Shown here in pieces: positions 15,263 through 22,180 of a stretch of 23,673 bases of DNA; within the stretch, counting starts at the first letter, position 1, and each line of letters begins with the position of its first letter. The stretch lies in the IMG/VR virus record IMGVR_UViG_3300008267_009441, positions 1-23,673 of that record. One strand, written 5' to 3'. A program made the translations under genes and the position numbers. The notes beneath the pieces are model-generated. The model did not search any database and was not told where the DNA came from. It saw only the letters and a program-made list of their open reading frames with translations. This DNA is from a virus.

Positions 15263-16048
15263 TTATAATTTAGTCCAATCTAGTGGACATATGTCTGAGG
15301 TATCTAAGCTATCGTATGCTGGGCCGAACCAGTTTATAGGAGTAATTACTGCTTTGTTTGGGTTTGTGTTGAGATAAGCTCCCCACCAACTAAAACTACT
15401 ATTGCATATGATATTATCCTGACATAGGCTCATAATGTACATATCCAACCAGTCTGCATTTGTATCAATATACAACTTATTTGGGATAAAGTCAACTAAA
15501 TCTACACATCCGTTTAAATCATCACTAAACACCAAATACGTCTTATCCAAGCCTAGTTTATTCACTGCCTGTTTGTAGTACTCTGTAGATTGTTGTGGGT
15601 GATGATTCGGGTACTTTAGATAGTCGCCTCTCCTTATGTGTAGTGAGTTGTATGTGTTTATGTCTGGGAGCTGATCTATGATGTGTTGCTTAATGTCCTC
15701 TGTTGGCTTAAACAACTCTACGATCTTTGATTTGTTATTTTCGAAGTACCGGTAGCTTTGATAATATCCATCGAGTAATAAATCTGTTCCCACTTCATAA
15801 GGAATCTCCGTGAAGTTAAAAGATGGCTCGGTCCAAGTTGCGTAGTTGGTTGGTAATGTGTCTACAAAGTTAATGTGCCTAAACACGTTTGTAGTGTAGT
15901 TAGAGTAATCTGGATCTATTCCAGGCCTTACAAACTCCTTTGATAGCTTATAGTCTATAGCATTGTCTATTGACAAGCTTATCACAGCTGCAATCTTGAA
16001 CATTGCGTTGCCTAATCCTCCTCTGTGGTTAGTTGTTATATAGTTCAT
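15263..16048 (-). CDS. GT11-family alpha-1,2-fucosyltransferase
   Basis: 261 residues. The N-terminal GGLGNAMFKIAAV (10-22) is the GGLGNQxFQYA motif of family 11. LHIRRGDYL at 136-144 (H137 and R139-R140-G141-D142) is the HxRRxDY donor-binding motif, and NSSFSWWGAYLN at 216-227 is the third signature. All three canonical motifs are intact, so this should be an active alpha-1,2-fucosyltransferase using GDP-L-fucose. The protein is slightly shorter than many bacterial FutC-type enzymes and lacks any membrane segment. The start overlaps the GT2 stop as ATGA. Confidence 0.93.
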   Translation of the reverse strand: MNYITTNHRGGLGNAMFKIAAVISLSIDNAIDYKLSKEFVRPGIDPDYSNYTTNVFRHINFVDTLPTNYATWTEPSFNFTEIPYEVGTDLLLDGYYQSYRYFENNKSKIVELFKPTEDIKQHIIDQLPDINTYNSLHIRRGDYLKYPNHHPQQSTEYYKQAVNKLGLDKTYLVFSDDLNGCVDLVDFIPNKLYIDTNADWLDMYIMSLCQDNIICNSSFSWWGAYLNTNPNKAVITPINWFGPAYDSLDTSDICPLDWTKL

Positions 16049-16809
16049 AGCCTATTGCAAGGTTTTAGTTGCCTAATTACACTCTCTTTATGCTTCTGCT
16101 CTCCTAATCGTCTTTGTGATTCGTTGTCGGCGTCTTCTGACACATTGTATACGTAAATTGGAGTCTCTACCCTATAGATGCGATTCTTTCCAGCCATTTC
16201 CACCATCGGCATACACAAAGCAAAATCAGCCGTTATATTGAAATATTTGCCTGTTTCTGGATCGAGTACACATTCCTTGGGAACTTTGTTGAGGAGATGA
16301 ACTTTGTAGGTCTTGAGATGGCTATACGGAAATGGTGCTTGACGATAAGCGTTATGTTTATCTACCTCATCATCTAAGTGCATATAGTAGTGGCTACCTA
16401 ATTCTCCATCTGGGTATGTTATGTACTGTCCATAGGTCATCCAGATATCGGTGTTTTGGTAAACATCGTTTAAGTGCTGTAACACGAATGGATGCAATAG
16501 CCAATCATCAGCATCCAACTCAACAATAACATCTTCCTCCTTCAGGACATTCTCCTGCTTTAAATAATCAATACAGTTGAAATAGTTTACAAGTTGACTC
16601 TCTTGTATTGGATTATCAAATAAAACAAACCTGCTGTCCCCCTCTATACCGTCAGAGATAACCTTTCTTGTGTTGTCTTTGGAATTATCGTAACCATACA
16701 CCGCGATAAAGTTTCCGTAAGATTGTTGCTTGAGACTATTGATGTTGTAACCTATCCACTTTTCTTTATTGTAAGAGGTTATAATAACCACAAATCTAAT
16801 ACTATTCAT
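16045..16809 (-). CDS. GT2 glycosyltransferase
   Basis: 254 residues. VVIITSYNKEKWIGYNINSL at 7-26 is the start of the GT2 nucleotide-sugar fold, VYGYDNSKDNT at 37-47 the UDP loop, and VELDADDWLL at 96-105 contains the DxD (D99-A-D101). The acceptor-side ITADFALCMPMVEMAG lies later. It is a complete, single-domain GT-A enzyme with no membrane helix, so it should work in the cytoplasm. The gene overlaps its neighbours by ATGA on both sides. The donor sugar cannot be identified. Confidence 0.85.
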   Translation of the reverse strand: MNSIRFVVIITSYNKEKWIGYNINSLKQQSYGNFIAVYGYDNSKDNTRKVISDGIEGDSRFVLFDNPIQESQLVNYFNCIDYLKQENVLKEEDVIVELDADDWLLHPFVLQHLNDVYQNTDIWMTYGQYITYPDGELGSHYYMHLDDEVDKHNAYRQAPFPYSHLKTYKVHLLNKVPKECVLDPETGKYFNITADFALCMPMVEMAGKNRIYRVETPIYVYNVSEDADNESQRRLGEQKHKESVIRQLKPCNRL

Positions 16810-17786
16810 ATAGACAATATACGTAATAATTTAGTCAAAAACAACTCTTTGTTGTAGTGAGTTTGGTAGTTTGCTTTTGCTTGCTCGCTGCATGCCTTGT
16901 AAAAAGCACTATCCTCTACCAATCTTTTAGCCAAGCCTCTTGCGCTTTCTAGGTCGTGTACGTCTACTGAGAGTTGTGGATGACATATTCTCTGCGTATC
17001 AACTTGCTTATTTCCTATACAAGGTATGCCAAAATAGGCGCAGTTTAGACTAAAAGTACCTGCAGCTACAGTAGGCATTAAGTGAACAGCGTATTTGAAA
17101 GAGCTCAACTGCTTCATCCAATCTGTCCAAAATACTCTCGGAAGATGGTTAAATAGCTGATCTTCACCGACCCTCATTGCGTGTGATGATTGTCCCCAAG
17201 TAGGAATGCCGAATTCCTGCGCTATCATATAGCTCTCAAATCCTCCATACCATCTTGCAAAGTTTCCACCAACAATCACCTTCTCTTCAGGCTGCCATGT
17301 TATGTCTGCAACTATTTCATCCACCATTAAAGTGGGCATTACGTGCACTGGTGTTGCTGGTAGTAAGCCTTTATAGTACTTTGCGTCTTCATTGTTGTGA
17401 GCAAACACACCATCACAGCTTGTGAGCATGTTAAAGAAGTATATTTGATCCGCCAACTCATAATCGTTGTACCACCAGTGAGGACCTTCTTGCATATAGT
17501 ACACTGACTTGTTGGTCTGTTTTAGTTGTCCGATTAAATCAGATGCTAAGATGTCACTGACTGGGTTTTGTTTATCCACTAGCCTAGATCCAGCTGCATT
17601 CAAGTATACTTCGCCTTTAGGAAAAATAACTATCACAGCATCATAACCCATCGCATCGTGTGGATTGTGAATATTATAGTGTGAGGCGTCTAGAGCATGC
17701 ATCCATGCAAACTCCGTTCTCATATTTGAATGATTCGCAGGAACCTTTCCAATAAAGCCCATCTCCGTTAAAAACGCTATCTTCAT
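16806..17786 (-). CDS. GT-B fold glycosyltransferase
   Basis: 326 residues with two Rossmann-like halves. The N-terminal MKIAFLTEMGFIG opens the acceptor domain; YYMQEGPHWWYND at 96-108 and VFAHNNEDAKYY follow. The second half begins with KVIVGGNFARW (about 169-179) and contains a GTFSLNCAYFGIPCIGN segment, which is the C-terminal donor-site strand and loop of GT4-like enzymes. No classical E-x7-E is obvious, so the catalytic mechanism is uncertain. It is preceded by the RfbH/ColD-like dehydratase (4-nt overlap). Probable hexosyl transfer in the same cassette. Confidence 0.65.
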   Translation of the reverse strand: MKIAFLTEMGFIGKVPANHSNMRTEFAWMHALDASHYNIHNPHDAMGYDAVIVIFPKGEVYLNAAGSRLVDKQNPVSDILASDLIGQLKQTNKSVYYMQEGPHWWYNDYELADQIYFFNMLTSCDGVFAHNNEDAKYYKGLLPATPVHVMPTLMVDEIVADITWQPEEKVIVGGNFARWYGGFESYMIAQEFGIPTWGQSSHAMRVGEDQLFNHLPRVFWTDWMKQLSSFKYAVHLMPTVAAGTFSLNCAYFGIPCIGNKQVDTQRICHPQLSVDVHDLESARGLAKRLVEDSAFYKACSEQAKANYQTHYNKELFLTKLLRILSI

Positions 17787-18931
17787 TTAGTAAAGAACTC
17801 TTTAATTTTGTCACAAACGTAATCCACATCCTCAATAGTCATGCCATGGTGAGCACCTAACAGGAATCCATTTTTCATGATTGCGTCTGAGTTATCAAAT
17901 GGCTGTAGGTATTCTCTGTAAACTGGGTGGCGTGTTACATTACCGGCAAAGGTTACGCGAGTTTGAATACTATTATCTTCTAAGAAGGTAAGTAATTCTA
18001 ATCGTCTCTCTGTTTGCAATGGTATAGCTAACCAATTAGGCTTAATGCTGTCGTCTGGTAGAATCAACTCTGTGACATCTTTTAAGTTCTCAAAGTATCG
18101 TTCAATGTTAGCTCTACGAGTGTCTTTATAGGTCTCAAAGCGTTCTAACTGGACTAATCCGAATGCAGCACTCATTTCGCTACACTTCATATTGTATCCC
18201 AATACTCCGTAAAGGAACTTGTGGTCATATGGAATGCCATCTACTTTGTGATTAAAGCGATCATCCATGATCTCCGAATTATCTCCCATACGTCCCCAGT
18301 CACGATACTGCAATGCTCTCTCTACGTGAACTTTGTCATTAAACATAACCATACCACCAGTACCACCTGCTGTGATAATGTGACTTGCATAGAAGCTTGT
18401 AGTCGATACATCAGACTCTTCTGTGTAGGTGATCGTGTCAGCTGAGTCTTCAATTACAATAATATCTTCTCTCCCCATCAAATATAATTCATGGCGTAAT
18501 TTTTTCCAATCAGGTTTATTGCCAATAAGATTAGGCACCATGATTGCTTTTACTTCATTGTCAATCATATTAATAATATCATCAACAGTTGGGACATAAG
18601 AAGTTAATCCTACATCAATAAACATTGGCTTGTATCCTAATTGGATAATTGGTGCTAATGTTGTTGAGAATGTACATGCTGGTGTAATCACCTTACATCC
18701 TTTTGGAAGATCCAATGCTGCTAATGCTAACAAGCATGCTGAGGAGCCTGAGTTAACGAACACACCATATCTTTTACCGAAGCGCTTTGCAATCTTTTCT
18801 TCGAATTCTATTGAACGAGGTCCAAAGCCAGCTAACCAACCATCTCGCAAGCAAGCCTCAACTGCCTTAATCTCTTCTTCCCCATAAGATTCAAACTTAT
18901 TAGGGGCATACCATACCTTTCTTGTACTCAT
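17783..18931 (-). CDS. DegT-fold sugar 3-dehydratase (RfbH/ColD-like)
   Basis: 382 residues of the DegT/DnrJ/EryC1 fold. The PLP region reads SGSSACLLAL at 61-70, IVIEDSAD at 158-165 (D162), and FYASHIITAGGTGG at 180-193. His184 occupies the Schiff-base lysine position. A His there is the mark of PLP or PMP dehydratases that remove the C3 hydroxyl from 4-keto-6-deoxy nucleotide sugars (ColD on the GDP sugar, RfbH/E1 on the CDP sugar). The RDWGR at 210-214 and the following YDHKF...GYN pattern resemble RfbH, but the four iron-sulfur cysteines expected there are absent. ColD-type chemistry without a cluster on a Gmd-derived GDP sugar is the best guess. The start is preceded by a 28-nt A/T-rich gap. 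Confidence 0.78.
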   Translation of the reverse strand: MSTRKVWYAPNKFESYGEEEIKAVEACLRDGWLAGFGPRSIEFEEKIAKRFGKRYGVFVNSGSSACLLALAALDLPKGCKVITPACTFSTTLAPIIQLGYKPMFIDVGLTSYVPTVDDIINMIDNEVKAIMVPNLIGNKPDWKKLRHELYLMGREDIIVIEDSADTITYTEESDVSTTSFYASHIITAGGTGGMVMFNDKVHVERALQYRDWGRMGDNSEIMDDRFNHKVDGIPYDHKFLYGVLGYNMKCSEMSAAFGLVQLERFETYKDTRRANIERYFENLKDVTELILPDDSIKPNWLAIPLQTERRLELLTFLEDNSIQTRVTFAGNVTRHPVYREYLQPFDNSDAIMKNGFLLGAHHGMTIEDVDYVCDKIKEFFTK

Positions 18932-18959
18932 AATGTATATTGTAGTAGTTGTTTTATTA

Positions 18960-19613
18960 TTAGTTTTGCTCTGGCTCTAACAGTGCTCTATAGTACCCAC
19001 CGATCTGAAATAAGACCTTGGTGTTGATGGAGCTGCGCTCACTTGCAACGTAGTTTGATCGTTTAATTACTCTAAAATCCACACTAAGTCTAGCCTTACC
19101 GGTTTGATTGATCTTGTTACCATGCGTTAAGTTACAACCATCCCACTGAACGCATTCACCATATAGGCAGTTTATAGGAGCAAAGTCGCCTTTATCCTCT
19201 TCAGACTCTACCCATATTGTGTTAGTGTCAAAAGCGTTTGTTAACGGCAGAAAGAAGTTATCTTCTTTAACCTTAGCTGCCCATTCACCGTTTCTATAGT
19301 GCTTATCTTTGTGAAACTCGCCAACTGCAATGTTGTTGGGGTAAGCTACTCTAAATGTGGGAATGGCTTGGTATACGATCTCCTCGTCGTATAATGGACG
19401 TACTACGTGCAAGATAAACTGATCATACATCTGGATGAATTCGTTAGAGCGAGCCCAGTCGTAAAACATCCTATGCCAGTTAGTATCCTGATCTCTCTCT
19501 CTGGTGAATACGTCTACATCGTCGTTCAAGTCCGATAATTCTGGTACTCGAAACAATTGCTCTAACTTGGATTTAAACGGAAATTGATTCACATTAAAGT
19601 TAATTTTTTTCAT
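18960..19613 (-). CDS. 2OG-Fe(II) oxygenase (StrG-like)
   Basis: 217 residues. The double-stranded beta-helix motif is visible as H101-K-D103 (EFHKDKHY), a distal H164 (NLTHGNK) and R175 in GKARLSVDFRV, the HxD...H...R triad for iron and 2-oxoglutarate. The family around streptomycin-cluster StrG has the same FHKDxxY and LTHGN patterns (recall). Such enzymes hydroxylate or otherwise oxidise an organic substrate. The location between glycosyltransferase genes suggests a sugar or peptide carrier (inference). The start overlaps the upstream GT2 gene's stop as ATGA. Complete and in frame. Confidence 0.75.
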   Translation of the reverse strand: MKKINFNVNQFPFKSKLEQLFRVPELSDLNDDVDVFTRERDQDTNWHRMFYDWARSNEFIQMYDQFILHVVRPLYDEEIVYQAIPTFRVAYPNNIAVGEFHKDKHYRNGEWAAKVKEDNFFLPLTNAFDTNTIWVESEEDKGDFAPINCLYGECVQWDGCNLTHGNKINQTGKARLSVDFRVIKRSNYVASERSSINTKVLFQIGGYYRALLEPEQN

Positions 19614-20221
19614 AGCTTACTATAATACTCGTTTTGTTTTTCTTGTCTGTTTATTGTCTTTGGATGAAATAAGGCATACTCCTCTGATACTGGAAGGTAC
19701 GTAAATTGTTTATGATTTACAAGGATTTCATGGACTTTATTTTGCCATTTAATGTTATTATCGTTTCGATAGATTCTATGCTGCCAGTCTGGCCAATTCA
19801 CCCATCCATTACCATCAACTCTCCAACCCCATTGTTGTATGTGGTCCTGAGTAAGCCCATCTACTGTGTTCACACGTGGCACCAAGTATACATCAACATC
19901 TGGATTGGTTTCTACAATTACTGGTAAGCTTTCTATGAAATGGGGGTGTGGATACTCATCTGCATCAATCTGAAACACATAATCTCCAGTGCAGAGATGT
20001 GTTAACTTGTTCTTCCACTCAGCAAAGTCGTGTTGGAAGTTATCCCAAACCAGCTTAATGCCATCAACTGTTTGTAAATAAGAAAATACTTCTTTAGAAC
20101 CGTTATTATCGTATAATACAACAATCTCATCCTGATCTCGTTTGTACTCAAGAAGAAGGTCAAGCAAACGCCTAACCTCTTCTAATTCATTGCATACTGT
20201 AATTGCGTAACTAATTTTCAT
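19610..20221 (-). CDS. GT2 glycosyltransferase (WaaE-like)
   Basis: 203 residues. ISYAITVCNELEEVRRLLDLL at 3-23 opens the fold, VVLYDNNGS at 34-42 is the nucleotide loop, and FQIDADEYPHP at 83-93 holds the DxD (D86-A-D88). The C-terminal WQHRIYR, then HEIL and a late His followed by ...KTINRQEKQNEYY, resembles the KdtX/WaaE branch of GT2, which transfers glucose or a related sugar to LPS core in cells. Complete for this short branch. It lies 3 nt downstream of a zinc-ribbon phage gene, so it is the first gene of the main glycan cassette. Confidence 0.85.
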   Translation of the reverse strand: MKISYAITVCNELEEVRRLLDLLLEYKRDQDEIVVLYDNNGSKEVFSYLQTVDGIKLVWDNFQHDFAEWKNKLTHLCTGDYVFQIDADEYPHPHFIESLPVIVETNPDVDVYLVPRVNTVDGLTQDHIQQWGWRVDGNGWVNWPDWQHRIYRNDNNIKWQNKVHEILVNHKQFTYLPVSEEYALFHPKTINRQEKQNEYYSKL

Positions 20222-20224
20222 GCA

Positions 20225-20692
20225 TTAGGATTTTATTAATCCTACGTACTTGCAAGCTTCGGTGAACTCTGTTTGTTCGAAGTCTTTAGCTAAGTCCATA
20301 TTCAGTCTCTTGGTGTAGAACTCGCCAGGTTGTCCCGGGATTGGATACTTAGTCTTCTCTGACTCAGCTACATCCACTGCTGGAGCAGCCTTCCATTTCC
20401 AGTCTTCCTTAGACTTTCCATCTACAAAGACAATGCCCAAAGAAGGTATGTTGAGTACTGTAGGGTACCAGGTTATCCCTCGCTCACTATCCGCAAACTT
20501 AATATCCTTATACAACTCCGGCATTGGTTGCTCGAAGCCTAGTAGGTCGTCTGTTCCTGTTTTAAACAAATCATTTGACGTGTAACCACATCCCATACAA
20601 AGGTATGAAGTCATTCCATCTTCCAACTCTTCGTGAAAGCAATTGTGCGATCCACAATGAGGACATATTATTTTACTACTATTAGATTCCAT
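20225..20692 (-). CDS. zinc-ribbon phage protein of unknown function
   Basis: 155 residues. The N-terminus has a compact zinc ribbon, C10-x2-C13 (CPHCGS) and C32-x2-C35 (CMGCGYTSN). The middle (about 67-105) has ITWYPTVLNIPSLGIVFVDG and WKWKAAPAVDV, and the C-terminus is helical. I recognise the CxGCGYTSN plus WxPTVLN pattern from short proteins of marine T4-like phages without a known function. Its start overlaps the upstream gene by 11 nt. It marks the end of the phage-core genes next to the glycan cassette. Confidence 0.7.
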   Translation of the reverse strand: MESNSSKIICPHCGSHNCFHEELEDGMTSYLCMGCGYTSNDLFKTGTDDLLGFEQPMPELYKDIKFADSERGITWYPTVLNIPSLGIVFVDGKSKEDWKWKAAPAVDVAESEKTKYPIPGQPGEFYTKRLNMDLAKDFEQTEFTEACKYVGLIKS

Positions 20693-20900
20693 GCTCTAAG
20701 GTTACTGTGTAAATGTTATTTTCATTAACTAAACCTCTCAATCTCTCAAACACTTCCCGCTCGCTTCTGATTATGAATCTGCTATACATTTCCTCTGTCT
20801 CAACAATTTCTTGTTGAAACTGCGAGTCTGTGCTTGTTAGTATTTGTATTAGGTATATGTGAGTTGAACTCTCATACGTTGTTGCTCTGTATTCAATCAT
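20682..20900 (-). CDS. small protein of unknown function (72 aa)
   Basis: 72 residues, starting MIEYRATTYESSTHIYLIQI and ending with a helical region then VTLEHGI. It reads as a small alpha/beta domain with no catalytic motif. The ATG at 20900 overlaps the stop of the 49-residue gene upstream (ATGATTGA), and the 3' end overlaps the zinc-ribbon gene by 11 nt, which supports translation. No family recognised. Confidence 0.55.
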   Translation of the reverse strand: MIEYRATTYESSTHIYLIQILTSTDSQFQQEIVETEEMYSRFIIRSEREVFERLRGLVNENNIYTVTLEHGI

Positions 20901-21042
20901 TTAATCGTTGTTTATAATTTTGTGTACTTTCTTGTACGTTGTTTGCTGCTGCTAATAGTTGTCTTGGATCTACTTGTGCTCCTGACATGATCGCTGTGTT
21001 TGCCAATCCTTTAGCGTATTGTACGAATTGCTCTGGTGTCAT
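20893..21042 (-). CDS. small protein of unknown function (49 aa)
   Basis: A 49-residue gene with ATG at 21042-21040 and stop TGA at 20895-20893. It begins MTPEQFVQYAKGLANTAIM, continues SGAQVDPRQLLAAANNV and ends KQRLND, an amphipathic, largely helical peptide. Its ATG overlaps the TAA stop of the upstream glycosyltransferase remnant by one base (TAATG), and its end overlaps the next gene's start. This double coupling and the absence of another use for the stretch support it as a real gene. No family recognised. Confidence 0.6.
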   Translation of the reverse strand: MTPEQFVQYAKGLANTAIMSGAQVDPRQLLAAANNVQESTQNYKQRLND

Positions 21043-22180
21043 TATCCTTCTATCTTTTTGAGTTTTGGTAATTCGATCTTCTTGAGCTGTGGTAGCTTTA
21101 ATTGTGCTTGCACTGCAAACTCTGGTACATTTCTATCCAAGATGTCCTTTAGCTTATCTACCATTCCATCAAAGTTCCACTCCTTCTTAATTAAGGTTGC
21201 TTGCTTCTTTGCTCCTATCTCATAGTCTTTTGGATTATCCACAATGTGCTTCATAACTCCACTAGCATACCCATAGTCAACAGTAAACCATTGTGACTCA
21301 GGCAATATCATCTTATCCCATACAGCTGATGGATGTACATTCTCCATAGTACCTGGTAGCAGCACCGACTCCTTTAAAAACTCAATGTGAGCTGAGTAGT
21401 TAGTGGCTATCACCGGCTTTTGGCTCAGTGCTGCCTCTGCTAATGGACGTCCAAAGCCTTCTCCTCTTGTGAAGGTAATGTGAGCTTTCACTTTAGGATG
21501 GTTGTATAGACTATTCATCTCATCGTCTGTAAAGTCTCCGTGAACGAAGTATACGTTTGGAAGATTCTGACCAACGACTGTGCTGTATACCGACCTTAGT
21601 TTATCAATAATAGCTTCCTTATCAACTGGGCTGTAATCAGCTCCAGAAGTCTTGATTAGTAAAGCAGGTTGATTGTGCTTAGCTTTATTCTTGAAAGTCT
21701 CTAAGAAAGTTCTAATCAGCATTCCAACATTCTTTCGATCAGCACCTAAGTCTCCTTTAAGCCAATGACCTACAAATAAGAAGCAAAACTTCTCTTTTAT
21801 CTGACTCAGTTGGTCATCTACTGACTTATGTACATCTTTTGTTGCAAAGTACTTATCCAAGCGAACTCCTTCAAACAACACCTCAATTGGTCTGTCAACT
21901 TTTAAGTCACCTATCTTCTGTTTTGTTTTATCGTCTATTTGCTCGTATGCACAAGCCATAAACACTTCCCTAGCAAAGTCGCTTGATGTGATTGTTAGGT
22001 CCATGCGATTAATACCATCAATCCACTCAGCAGCTGCTATTGTAGTTTCTATACAGTTGGGAATATCTTCACTTCGTATTTATCCAACTTCAACAATGCT
22101 GTGACTAAATCGCGTGATCTTGCACCGTAACCACTTTGTGTAGCTACTGGTGCCATAATTAAACATAATGGTTTATTCAT
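21042..22180 (-). pseudogene. GT-B glycosyltransferase (GT4-like), broken by internal deletion and frameshift
   Basis: Two frames encode two parts of one glycosyltransferase. The 5' part starts at ATG 22180 and gives 43 residues (MNKPLCLIMAPVATQSGYG then ARSRDLV...YEVKIFPTV) before stop TAG at 22051-22049. The 3' part, open from about 22065 and with an ATG at 22004, gives CIETTIAAAEWIDGINRM then DLTITSSDFAREVF and continues 320 residues through TRGEGFGRPLAEAALSQKPVIA (the E-x7-E donor region). In related phage enzymes about 60 residues (recall) with an RWG...PDVFIQVS-type segment lie between these parts; they are missing here, and the frames differ. The C-terminal frame has internal ATGs and could still make a truncated product. 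An assembly collapse is possible. Confidence 0.75.

Noticed and set aside
18932-18959. Promoter in the A/T-rich gap before the RfbH/ColD-like gene
   Set aside because: The gap is only 28 nt and contains no convincing T4-like late element or Bacteroidota -7/-33 pair.
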